Source: Rhexocercosporidium sp. MPI-PUGE-AT-0058
Taxonomy: Eukaryota; Ascomycota; Leotiomycetes; Helotiales
DNA: 64,000 bases
Assembly: GCA_020746875.1 (NCBI GenBank)
Contig: JAGTJL010000032.1
Location: 124,001-188,000 of the forward strand
Direction of reading: 5' to 3'
Below, piece by piece: positions 35,875 to 47,170 of the stretch. The notes beneath the pieces were generated by a model that searched no databases, was not told the DNA's origin, and saw only the letters and a list, made by a program, of their open reading frames with translations. Each line of letters starts with the position of its first letter. The stretch's first letter is position 1. The position numbers were made by a program, and so were the translations under genes.

Positions 35875-35937
35875 CCAAATCAACCTCCATCCATTCGCGT
35901 TGGAAAAATACCATCGAGCTTCAATACTTTGGTAAAC

Positions 35938-37131
35938 TTATTCTTCAAAATTCGTCGCGGCGAGATATCTCTTCAAGCTCACCTCCAATTCCTCGGGCTT
36001 GATCTCGGGGAACTGGTCGATGTCCCACGGCTTCGGCACAGGATCCGCCTTGGGATCTCCCAAGAATGCCTTCAATGTCCATGCGAGCTCTTGCTCAACA
36101 TCTCCACTGCTGGCGAATTTGGCAGCTTGCGCGAAGGCTTCTTCGTTGGGATGGTGAATAATTTGGTACTCGACGCCTTCGAGGCGGGAGATAATTGCGA
36201 CTATCTCGTCCCACTTTCTGGGAGTTAGCACTGAAGGTATTGGGTAACCTATGGGCCCTTATCTGAGGCCAGCTGGTGGGGTTAACTCACGCTGTATGCT
36301 GAGGTTGGTATCTTGAAACCACGTTGTGGCGAAGTGAGGACTGTTCCAGGCTCTGGGATCCTCAAGACTGTAGCGACGACATATTTTGCAACACTTCAAA
36401 TCACTCGGATCAGTAAAAGATCTCCAAGACAATGACTTGGATGCAAGGTGAGATGAGAAGTCGAGACTTACTCCTTGACACCCGCAAAAGGCTGGACTCT
36501 CTTCGTGTCGCCCCAAAACTCAAACTTCCTCTCGGCCTGATTGAAGCCAAAAGCTGGATGGGCTGCAAACTCAGCAAATCCACCATTCATGATATACGTA
36601 TACCCAAACGTATCATGTTTCTTAGCAACGTGCTCGAGATGACGACGGGTGACCTGTTTGTCGCGGAAGTAGCGCTGGGTGACCGCCGCCGGATGCGAGA
36701 GGTCGGACCCGAATTCCGAGGGGTAGAAATGTGTTACTCCGCCGGCGATGGCGGCGTCTATGATTTGGGGCTGGAGTTTCATGGGTTCGTTACCGAGGAT
36801 AGAGATTACGGTTGTGAAACCTAGATTGTAATAGCTGGTCAGTCATCTCACAACTGTACTTAGTGTGCTGTCTGGGAGATGAGATGAGATCTGATGGACA
36901 TATGGAAGGAGGGGGGAAGGATGGAAGACCTCTGAATGAACCCGGATCAAGATAACTCCCAACGACGATCTCGATACCTGATGCAACTTCTTTGGCGAAC
37001 TTAGACACTTTTGAAATGTCGGATAAGATGGCGATACGTGCGAATTTCTCTTTTTGGAAGAGGAACTCGGCGCTGAAGTACGGTCCTACCCAGCCGCTTG
37101 CTCCAATGAGGAGGACTGATTGTAGAGGCAT
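35938..37131 (-). CDS. NmrA-like NAD(P)-binding protein
   Basis: Atypical short-chain dehydrogenase related to NmrA and isoflavone reductase. It either reduces small aromatic substrates or senses redox state. Starts MPLQSVLLIGASGWVGPYF with the Rossmann GxSGxxG-type loop. Exon 1 (36930-37131) splices in phase 1 into GFTTVISILGNEP. A second intron restores AGVKDVAKYVVATVLRIPE. ATHFYPSEFG-type residues (THFYPSEFGSDLS) mark the family active-site region. The last junction, between IPTSAYS and VLTPRKWDE, needs either a non-canonical splice site or a 1-nt correction, because the GTGAGT donor and visible CAG/TAG acceptors leave the frame one base off. The last exon ends LAATNFEE. It lies between two regulator genes and is convergent with the first. 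Confidence 0.78.
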
Positions 37132-37802
37132 GGCTGTTGTTTGTGATTGAGAGTGCGAGTGGATTTGGTTTGGAGCAATGAATTAAGTTTCCATAAGGAA
37201 TAGAGGGGGTGATGAAACGGCAGCTTTTATATACCTATCTCTCTGGAGAGGTCTTGGCGTGGCTTCGCATCATGCACTTGCACTTCGCAACGCTTACCCC
37301 ATTCCATTTCAAAAGATGCTTTCAAATCAACACGTCAATGGCTTCAGAAAACGCTCATATCAGAGCTCTTAGAGACTTCACATCAGTGTTCACATGAAAA
37401 TGTTCCTATCTATTTTCCAGAAACTAGAAAGACAATAAAGTTCGTGATTGGCGGGTTGGGAGGTTAGCTCGAGGGCACTGACAAAGCGAAGCAGCACTTA
37501 CTTGGAAAGGTACGAGGTATTGAGCCTTGTCGATGGAGTTGCGTGGGATGTAGGGATATTTGATGCAGGTGCACAGTACTTGCAGTATGATGTAGTGGGG
37601 ATTGGTTGGAGAATGACATGGGGGACCTCGGACCTATTTGGGATTAGTGTGTTTAGGTAGGGAGAAGAATCGAAATGAACTTGTCTTTCGCTTCGCCGGG
37701 TCTCCTGCCGTTTGTCAATCCGGTACCACTTAAAATACCATGCTAGGAGAATCTTATTGATGTGCGAGCACTTCTACAAGTTTCCTGCTCAGGTTCGAAA
37801 AT
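37132..37802. other. Intergenic region with NmrA-like promoter
   Basis: It holds a TATA-like element (37224-37233, minus strand). No gene recognised. Confidence 0.55.
37224..37233 (-). promoter_or_regulatory. TATA box of the NmrA-like gene
   Basis: CTTTTATATA reads TATATAAAAG on the minus strand, about 95 bp upstream of the NmrA-like ATG at 37131. A good core-promoter match in sequence and distance. Confidence 0.5.
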
Positions 37803-40020
37803 CTAATTTACATACTCAAACTCAAAGGCACCCTCACTTCCCCCCGCAATACCCTCAATCCGCCTAATAAAATCTTCCAAACTCTCCTTTTCCTCTACCG
37901 CCTTCCCAGCACTAATCGTCGGTGTCAAGGTCATCGGCCTTGTACTGACAGGCATTCCCCTTCCCCTCGCTTCCCAGACGGTCCTGCGCGTGCTCTCCCA
38001 CATCGTCCGGCAGCTCTCGTACATACCTTCTACCTTTGCGTTCTTGCCCTGCATGGAGAGTAGACCTAGGAGACTCAGGAGTGGCTCAATGAGTTGGAGG
38101 TCGGATTGTGCGAGAGGGTGAAGAGGGTCGGAGAGAATGTGAGTTAGGAGTGTGGTTGTGGCTGAGACGAAGATGTGGAGGACGACCCTGAGCAACGTTA
38201 GTTTTCACTAATAGCAGATTAAGAACGAAGTACTTACCATATACAAGCGAAATCTCCCTGCGGCGTAACAAGCAATAATTTCAACGCCTTCCTTGCTTCC
38301 TCGATACACGTTATTGGCGCAGGTACCTCATGCACTATATTCGGATCTCTATGGATTGGCTGTTCCATAGCATTTTGCCAGTGATTGACCGGTGTGGAGA
38401 AGCGATGTACCGCATTCAGAGCATGGAAGTATGTCAATCGCAGTATGACCGAGTGCAGCACGGGCGTCATCTCGTGCATGCTTGGAGGGGGTTGCATGGC
38501 ATAATAATCTTGCTGGTATTCGATCGGTACTGATGCTTTCCAGCGCTGAAGACTAGCTTCAAGGGTTCGAACTGCGATGACTCGTTCAGCAACCGATTGC
38601 TTGTTAGCTCGTACAGAGAGCAGCTGTTTGTATATCCTCCCTTGGATGCACGCAAGGTCGATGCGCATCTTGAAGAAATTGTGTCCGTTGGCGCTGTCGG
38701 ATCGAGTATTGCAGAACTCTGGTAGGCCGACGTCCATGTCATCGTCGTCTTGGATTGGTGGCTGGCATGTCCGGAGGCTGATATCTTTGTCCATGAAGTA
38801 TGCTATCCAGAAGACGCATTTGCGCTGCTCTATTTCGGCGGCGCTGAGACTAGGGTCTTGGTCTCGAACAGAGCGGTGTAGGTCTAGCTGCTGTGCCATT
38901 TTCATGGCTGCTGAGTTCAGGAAGGTATAGGGTGCTGGGTTTGGAGTACCTTGGATGACGATCGCCATGCCTATCAAGGCTTGGGCGGAAATAAGAGAGG
39001 GTGGAAGGAGCGTGAGTTGGTTTACAACACCCAGTGCATTCTGGAAGTACTTCCAAGCTTCACTCTCTTCTAATGCTTTATCTACGTGGAACGATGTTTG
39101 GAATCGGTGTGCAAGAGCAAGGATGACATTCAGAGATGCCCAGAATCCTGGATCTTGGATGCTGGTTTCTAAGTCGTCGAGTTTTCGGATGAAGAAATCC
39201 TCCTCGAAGAGCGGGAATGCGCCGTTGAATCCTGAGAGGGCGACGTGGATTAATCTGCTCATCTCTTCTTTGGGAGGCAAACCTTTGAAAACCTTTCGCG
39301 TAAAGAGATCCGTCATGGGGTCTATACTCCAGGTCGGCATGGATTTTGGACCAAGATGGGTCGTTACGAGAGGTCCTAATCCTATCAGTCTAGTGTCACT
39401 CTTCATACAGGGTTGGCAGATACCCGTTGAGTAGTTCATATCCAGATCTTGTGGGATAGGTCCATCCCAAGGGATATTCACCGCAAGATCCATTGAGAAA
39501 TCATCCCCCAGTTGATCCAAGAATGAAGGCGATCCAATTTCATCAGGGAGTACTTGTATTGGTGCTTCTGTCCTCACCAGTGCAGTCTCAGTCTCTTCAT
39601 TCAACTGCGACTGCTGGAGTTTTACTGTAGCTCGCTTCAGACTCTCCTCCATACTCTTGAGCCGTCTTTCCAACTCCTCAACACGTTTATGCCTACTTTA
39701 AATCAGCATGGGATATTCAAAATATCCTGCCCCCTTTTTAAGCGAGATAGTAGAACTGACCCAGCTGGCTTCCTCGCTGCACGTTTCGTGCTGATGGGCG
39801 TGAAATGACAGAGCGTCTTGTATTTGATGCATTGCAAACATGTCTGACCCGTGGGTTCACACCGGATCTTTTTCTTTCGGCACATATCGCAAGCCTAGAT
39901 CGTATCAGCTCATATCCTCGACAGCATTGTGTGGAAAAGGGGTTGTACCTTGATGACCAGGGTCACTGGTGGATTGCTCCCAACCAAGCTCTCGGGTGAT
40001 GTACTCGTTGTGTCCGACAT
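37803..40020 (-). CDS. Zn2Cys6 transcription factor with Fungal_trans domain
   Basis: Nuclear regulator of the Gal4 class. Exon 1 (39949-40020, MSDTTSTSPESLVGSN) joins an exon from 39894 that carries the zinc cluster CDMCRKKKIRCEPTGQTC followed by LQCIKYKTLC. The Cys spacing is 2-6-6-2-6, as in the canonical C6 zinc cluster. A linker and a coiled-coil dimerisation stretch follow (KHKRVEELERRLKSMEESLK). The middle-homology Fungal_trans region includes AMKMAQQLDLHRS and RKCVFWIAYFMDKDISLR. At least three introns are visible, the last at about 38190-38235. The protein ends GAFEFEYVN. The target pathway is unknown; the adjacent NmrA-like gene on the same strand is a possible target. Confidence 0.9.
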
Positions 40021-41300
40021 GGTAGCGCTTTGAACAGATGTTAATCGAATGGAATGCAGCTTTACCTAAGGGTGCGCATAGAAGTTAGAGAGGAAACGGA
40101 GTCTTGACGTGGGCTTCCGTTCCGATTAATCTCAGGTGAGGGAGGTTTGTTTGATATTGCTATCCAATCAGACATGGCTTACCAATGGTGTGGCTTTACG
40201 GGGAGCTTGATTTCAAAGCGTCATTGAGGCTGACTTTGGGGCTCTAGCCACGAATTTGGAGATCATTTATCTGTGATATTAATAATAACTAACTTACAAC
40301 TTGATTTCGATTGTTACATGTTATTTCAATCTGTTGTAGGGAGAGACGACGTTACATCATTTTGCCGTCTTCCACGTGATGTCAAACAGCTTCGGCACTT
40401 GTTCCAGACGATCGATATGCTTTGCAAGTCTGTTGTGCATATTTGAAACCAAGTGCTTATCGTAGACTCATCGCATCCCCACTCATAGTGCTATTGATAC
40501 CAAAGATTCATTATACTCCAGGTCAAGTATTTTTTTACTTCAAGTCAAGCCTGTGGCTTTAGTTGTGTGGCGGTGCACACTACTGAATCATCCGGATGTT
40601 ACGAAAACTCCGGGCTGGTGAGTTTCCACGATCCTGGCAGCCTGGGAACCTATCAATTTCATCACCGCAGCCGCACAGCTTAGGGTCATCTGAGCACTAA
40701 TGAGATCTCCTACCGCGCGCAAGTTTCTTCCTTTCATAAAGCTTACTTTTTACACGCTCATGCCACGGACAAGCCCTTGTCAATTATTTTAACTCTTCAC
40801 ACGAGAGCCAGCAAACGTCACAACGAACGGTGGGAGTTCAAATTCACTATTCAACTTGCACAGTTTGAATATTGTCTGCGTCATTGAAAAATGACTTGGA
40901 GTCATAGCCAGACATGATGTTTATGCCGTTGCTAAAATTGCAGTGTATGGAACCAATGGACAATTATCATTGCGAAAAATGCTGTGGCGATCTATAAAAG
41001 GCTTTCAATCGTGACGAGCCGCTCAGGAGCCCTTCTGTCCTTACCTATGCTAATATGAATTCCTTTGGGTCTGTCAGTGCTACAACAGCGTACATGACCT
41101 TTTCGACACGATGCTTCATGCAGATGACTTTGATTCGAAAATAAAACCACTTACATATTTTCTGTACAATTAGGTTTAGATAAGTACCAACCACATCTTA
41201 GTATCTCTCTTCAACGATCTACTTCATGGGCAACGCTCACTCACTCACAGACGATCCCTTCCATCGGTGAAAGGGATAAATTTAACTAAGTCACGGACCC
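40021..41300. other. Gene-poor region
   Basis: Contains the promoter of the Zn2Cys6 gene and AT-rich DNA with no recognised coding signal. Confidence 0.55.
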
Positions 41301-41860
41301 CTGAAGACCACGGAGGATTTTCTGATTGATAAGTACATAAAATTCAAAAAGTACAAGGATGATGAAGAAGATTATCAACATGGAGACAGGAGGCTATGGT
41401 ATAGGCATCACTGGGTGGCAAGATGGATGGACTGGGAGTACGTCAGCGAAGCAATGCAGGAGTGTCGAGAGCTGCATCATCTGTTTCATTTCCCCCAGAT
41501 CCCTAGACCAAACGATGGTCGGAAATATAACGGATTGTACGAGCTTGTATGGAAACTTGTCCAGATAATCTGGAGAGCCGGTCACCCAGAATCATCGGAT
41601 CATCCTCTGGATCGACTGGGGAAACTAGAGGGCGGCTTGGCCGTCACGTTTGAACTGCTTAATACACGAAAAAAGCATTACTAGGAACTGGCAGGCGTAC
41701 GGCTCTCCCATGTGCTTCTTTACTTTAAAGATTATCTGGCTGAGGTCTTGGAGGGCGATCGCTCGCGGGCAGCATGGAAATCTGGACCGCTCAAGAGAAA
41801 GCGATATACGGGGGTTCCATGAGCGATACATGGCTGAAAAGGACGATCTCAAAACATGAT
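41301..41860 (+). pseudogene. Decayed fragment of an unidentified protein gene
   Basis: A frame open from about 41296 to 41684 has convincing protein-like content: EDFLIDKYIKFKKYKDDEED, then RHHWVARWMDWEYVSEAMQE, then HFPQIPRPNDGRKYNGLYEL. It has no start codon in a good position. At about 41650-41680 the sense passes to the next frame (IHEKSITRNWQAYGSPMCFF, ending MAEKDDLKT at 41857) with no splice site visible. A one-base frameshift explains this best. The Trp/Arg/His-rich composition and the IPRPND block suggest a conserved fungal family, which I cannot name. Likely a relic of a longer gene. Confidence 0.42.
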
Positions 41861-42271
41861 CGGATAAGAATAATGCTGAGGGTAAGCATCAGCCTTTCGG
41901 AGGTGCACTTCGACCGGAAACACCTACGATGGGCCTAATCAAACGATTCTCGGAGAAGGTCAAGCTTTCCTTCTTCAAATTGATTCAAATAATTTAGATA
42001 GATAGCGACAGAAACCGAATTTCCCATGCGCATTCCGAGATCAGAGAGAGAAATAGCTGTGAAGCTAGAGCGCAAAAGCATACTACTAGGCCACTAAGGC
42101 CGGGTTCTAATTCTCTTAATTTGATACATACACATAATACTTCTTGAGGCATACCCACTCACAGAGAGTTGGGGAAGAACGGATCTTAATTTGAATTATC
42201 TCGGCGAATATACATCGATAAGTTTGGCGTGCCTGATCGTCAACTCTGGACGCCAAACCGGATAAAGCTTC

Positions 42272-42690
42272 ATGGACTCCCCGACTCCTGCAAGAACCTC
42301 TACTTCAGCAATATCAGATTCGAGTAATATTGCCAAGGTCGAGGTAGAAAAAGGTAGAACAATTGGTCCATTCAATCCGTCAGGTCACGAGAGGACGACC
42401 AGGGCGGGGGGTCAGAATACAAACGAGCTGTCCCCAATGGCGAGAGAGGCGTCCCTGCTGAGCAGATAGCGCAGTTCTTACCACGTCATGAAAATCGCGA
42501 AAGCCTGGAAGATCACCTAGACCTGCATGAATTTGAAGAGAACTGGAGTGACCAAAAGGTAACATTACAGGCGATGAAAGTGGCACTGCGCTTGAACTTA
42601 ACTCTGATATCACTCGTCCAGATGACGAGGGATGCTTTTGGGGGGGAGATAATTAAGGGACGGGCGGGGTGGATGGAGAGTCGCAAGTAA
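42272..42690 (+). pseudogene. Possible small gene or relic, unidentified
   Basis: A frame begins MDSPTPARTSTSAISDSSN at 42272 and runs to 42469. A second frame (about 42363-42690) contains ERGVPAEQIAQFLPRHENR and LDLHEFEENWSDQK and ends MESRK. Each looks protein-like, but no clear intron links them, so this may be a frameshifted relic. No domain is recognised. Confidence 0.25.
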
Positions 42691-43281
42691 GGCCGGGGGA
42701 CTTTATGCACTAGAATTTGATCAGATGTTTTCCCTTGTATTGTTTTGAACCCAAATTTTGGGTGCATATGCGCAACAGCCGCTGAGCTGAGCCTGCATCC
42801 TCACACGAGTTGCTACCCAGCCGGCAGCGACCTACTCCCGAATTGTCGCTTGTGCTGCAGTGAATACTCAAAAGTCTTACTTGAACTAAGTATATTTGTC
42901 GTGAACAACGGCGGAAGGGAGTTGAGAAGGACCTGTCAGCGTGGAAAAGAATGAGCCGTCGTTGGGCATATTGAGTATGCAGAACCCCTTTTCCCAGGCT
43001 CGCTTGGTCCTCGCCTACCGTATCAATAGAAAATTCATGTCACAGCAACACTGTCCATTCGCCCCGGTAATGGTCTGAGACATTGCGCACGAGGAACAAG
43101 AACAATATTAGAAGCTGAACCCTGTGCAGAGGAGAAGTTGCACCTGCATTTCCAATCTCCTATTGATACACATATTTAAACGAAATGATACCATCCACGT
43201 ATAAAAGTACGGGCCAAAATAAAACTTAAGAATTCTCGAGATCCCTCCAGAACGCCCTAGGAAACTTGAACAAAAAATCTT
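42691..43281. other. Intergenic region
   Basis: 3' flank of the Hsp70-like gene. No coding signal of note. Confidence 0.55.
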
Positions 43282-46200
43282 CTAGCTAGTTCCGGGCTCA
43301 AATGTTGCGGCAATACTGATCTGGGCTGTCATCCGAACATTGACATTTCGTTGAGTATTTCGTCGGCGTTTACGCGGCTTCATCCCGGACCTATCTCCAT
43401 CTAGATCATCCGACGAAGAAGCAGGCCACCGAGCTTCGATTCTGAGATTCCGTTTCTCTATAATCGGGACAAGATCGTATTCAATCTTGTAATATGGCTC
43501 GCGAATCCCTTGGGAATCAGGCTCAGGCGAAATCAGTTCAATCATATTTTCGTCCTTGAGGAATGTCATGTCTGTGACAATCTTGCCCGCCTCCTGAGCA
43601 TCTACAAAATTTGTGAGCATACCTGCACGATTAATTTGGTGGTAGACTCCTACTTATGTTGCTCGGGTGCGTCAATTTCTTATGGGATATCGTCGCGGTG
43701 TCCGACACATAGAGGAGCTCCTCACACAGCATTGCCCTGTCCTCATCCTCTTTCAGAAATGTGTGGCAAAATCTGATCGGCTCAAGTTCTTGGTAGTCCA
43801 GGTAGTCCTGACCCTAGAATATTTGTGACGTCAGCGTCAACTAATAACTTAGTTCCCCAATATATCGTCAAAACTAACCTTGGGCATGAAGTAGTTGAGA
43901 ACGGCAACATATTGGTCACCATCCACTGGATCTATATCCGGGATGGCCCGTCCATGTAGCCTCGCTTCAAACGGTTCTCTACACAGAAACCCGTAGCTCG
44001 ATAGCCCCTTCCTTTTGGGCCCCAATCTGGGATCAAGCGCTCTCAGAACTGAGCCAGCGGAGATTGCTGCAACCCTGCGTCCGATCAGTATGAAGACTAT
44101 GAGTGTTTTCTTTGGGGCATTTATTACGTCTTCCGAGCATCCTGAATCAATTTGATTGTGTAAAGGAGCTTCATGTCTTTCCCATATTGCGCAAGCTTGT
44201 GGTTAATATAGCTTCTCAGCGATGGAGCTCCAGCAAAACCCCCAAACATAAACACAACCTGCGGAACCACATTAGCTCTTTCAATACTAAACTTTGAATA
44301 CCCGTTATAGCACATACCCTAACCTGTTCGTTTTTCTCCAAAGCAGCATCCAGCTGCGACTTGAGAACTTGCCAGACTCTTCCCAAGATTTTCCCAAAGA
44401 TTTTCCAGTAATCATCCCTGATGCCATAGTCAACATCGCTAGGATACCATACGGTTTGCCTACTTACTGGTCCATCATCATCACGTTGTTCTCGAAATTC
44501 TTGGCCATGTCGCCCCTCAGATTGGGGATTTCGACAGATCCGCATGGTTTTTTCAACACATCTTTTTCTCTCTTCTCGTGGGTTTCGAAGAACATGCACG
44601 CTTTGTCAGCAATATAGTCGAGTGTATAGCCGGTCTCACAAAGATAGGCCTCGTCGCGGAGTCGATATTTGACTAGCGCTTTGAATTCTTGGTTCAAGTA
44701 GCTGCCACCACAGTTGTCACCTACACGGCTTAGTAGAGTCTAACTTGAATACTCAATATTGATGATTACCTCCAGGATCAACCACTTTTCTGGTCAATCT
44801 CAAGGGATAGTCTCCGACTTGGTAGGTAACGGCATCCACTGTACCACCTCCACAATCCAAACTCGTGATAACCGAACCAGGCTTCAACAGTCAATTCTCG
44901 TATTGATTACTAGAGCCGAGGGATTGAAAAGAGACTTACCACTGTCTCGTGAGAGTTGTGCAGAAGCCAAGTGATGCCACAGTCGGGCTCAGGCCCAATG
45001 AATAAATTGTCAATACTGCCGGCCCTTATCAACCCCGACCTTCGCCCATCAGTCAGCGATCCAAAACCTGAGGCTAGGATAGCTGCCTCCATGGAGAACT
45101 GCAATATTCTCGACGATTCAGAAGACCATATTGCAGGTGCTGCAATGGTGAACTCGACTGGACATCCCTCTGTGTAGTCTTCATAAATGCTCAGCTGGCT
45201 TTTCGTGTGTCGCAGCAGTTCAGTCAGGTAATCCGTAACGATGTCTCGCACATCTCTCACATCTGGCTCAGACATCTTGCCGTACTTGCGAATTAGTTTC
45301 TGTTCCAGAAGAGCATCGATTTGGTGTCGTAATTTTCGTCTACCATGCTCAGTATATGACGTACCGAGTAGCATCAATTTGGGTCGCTCGATGATTCTTG
45401 AGGGGTCACGGTTGTGGCCATACTGCAATTTGTGGAATGCCACGGAATAACCCCAGAGAAACTCTGTTGATTTATCAGGTGCTCCTGGTTGATCATGGAT
45501 CCCACTGGCGTCAGATACCTCAATCAGTTTCTCGCTGTGCCGTGCTCCATGAGGTTGATCTGGTGCAGAATACCCCTCTATATCCGACTCATCTCTATGA
45601 AGAACTCGGCCTATGCGTGGGATATATTTTGGAGAATCGAATTGGTTATATGGAGCAGTCCGCTGCATGGGAACTGCGGGACTGCAAGGAAGTCTGGCGT
45701 CAGCGTGAATACTACAAATGATTGTTCAGACTCCCAAAACTGGTGGAACATGGGAAGATCGTAAGACCGTCATTTGCCACTCGACCTTCCCTAGTTGACT
45801 TCAAAAGAAGTCGTAAGAAATGTTGAGGTACTTACTACCAACTCTCCGTAGGGACCTGTTCTGCAAGGCCTGTCGGCTCATGTGGCCACTGCTTGGTCGT
45901 CACGTCAGTATCTGTTACTCTGTCGTTTTGGACATGAATGGGGACATGATAATTGCAGCGCAACTTACGTTCTTGATTGTCTTGACGTCTGAACTTCTCA
46001 ATACAGAGTCATCGTCTTCGTTCAATTTGTTCACGGCATAGGAAACGCCAGAAAATGTTGTGCCATAATCAATTCCGACCTTGAAGCGACTTTTGGGTAC
46101 CCGCCGTTTGGGCTCATTTGTCAGCCCAGCTGTAAGTCGACGAGATCCACTAGGTCCTAGTGTTGTAGTTCCTACCCCTCTCAGAACTCTGGGGTAGGGA

Positions 46201-46295
46201 CCGGCAGCAAAACTCCCAGCTTCGTTAGCAATAAGTGCCAAGTCTCTTCTCCAGTCTGGAGTTGATCTGGAAGTTTGGCGGGTACTCGCGGCCAT
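43282..46295 (-). CDS. Hsp70-like actin-fold ATPase (HSPA12-like), multi-exon
   Basis: ATPase of the Hsp70/actin fold. I start it at MAASTRQTSRST (46295); the first exon, 45969-46295, is exactly 109 codons and ends at a GTAAGT donor. The three nucleotide-binding blocks are present: VGIDYGTTFSGVSYAV (phosphate 1), SLDCGGGTVDAVTY (phosphate 2) and VVFMFGGFAGAPSLRSYI (adenosine). Between them lie AIWSSESSRILQFSMEAA and DNCGGSYLNQEF, typical of the HSPA12-like branch. The C-terminal part lacks a recognisable canonical Hsp70 substrate-binding domain and has a basic patch (MKPRKRRRNTQRN). About seven or more short introns are present; not every junction was resolved. Such proteins are expanded in filamentous ascomycetes with unknown clients. 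It is divergent from the C2H2 gene at 47171. Confidence 0.82.
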
Positions 46296-47170
46296 AGTTG
46301 AAGTTGAAACGATTGTACAAACGCAAAGGAGCAGGCGTGCACTTGTATTCTAGCTTCACGAAATCTCCAGTAATAGTGGCACGGGCTCTCGCAGGCTTCG
46401 AAGGCATTCTATGAGGCTCGGCTTGGTCAACTAGTAATTTATCCTACGGCGGCTGCTGTGCCGATGGCTTTCTGGGCTTTCTGGGGGCGGCCATCAGATT
46501 GTGACAGGAACAAGGACCCAACGAAAAAGCAATATTGTTTGTGATAAGTGCAACGTGCATGCATGTCTGTTGGATCGGATCGGGGGATGGCGGGCCACAG
46601 CGCATTCAGATCCAACAAAGTCATACTCGAGTAGCCCAACAATACAATACACAGTTGTATCGTTTTATGGCGCGAGGTAGCTACTAAAAACTCATTCCAA
46701 ATATGCAATGAATGAAGTGATAGACGGTGAACTTTTGGTCAAACAGTCCGCCACCCACGCTTCGACGATTAGTACAGTCGAAGCAGCGTATCTATCGTAC
46801 TCGTACTTATATCACGGTGTAACATTACTAGGGGCGGGTGCTCTCCATGAGTGTAATCACCGCATCCCAGCTGTGGTCTTACTCCGTATGCACGACCAGG
46901 CTCGACCTGCTATTTGTATTCCTTGCGCACGGCACAGTTCTGCACCATTGGCTCGGCCCAGCATACCAACACCACCACCAACAGCCCCGTCTACACCTAC
47001 CTTACTTCCATTCACCATGCTTTCCCTTCGACGTACGTAGCATTCCAAAGTATTCAATCCTTCAGCCAGGTGTGGATGGTGTCTAGTCCGTGATTCCATC
47101 AAGCCAGAGTCCGAGTCTTCTTCATTCAGTAACTTTGTAGCTTCTCCACCAGATTCAAAATATCGTCAAC
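46296..47170. other. Shared divergent promoter region, Hsp70-like / C2H2 genes
   Basis: 875 bp between two divergent starts. A minus-strand frame at 46225-46407 lies in a different phase from the Hsp70-like protein and is probably leader. No separate gene recognised. Confidence 0.5.
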
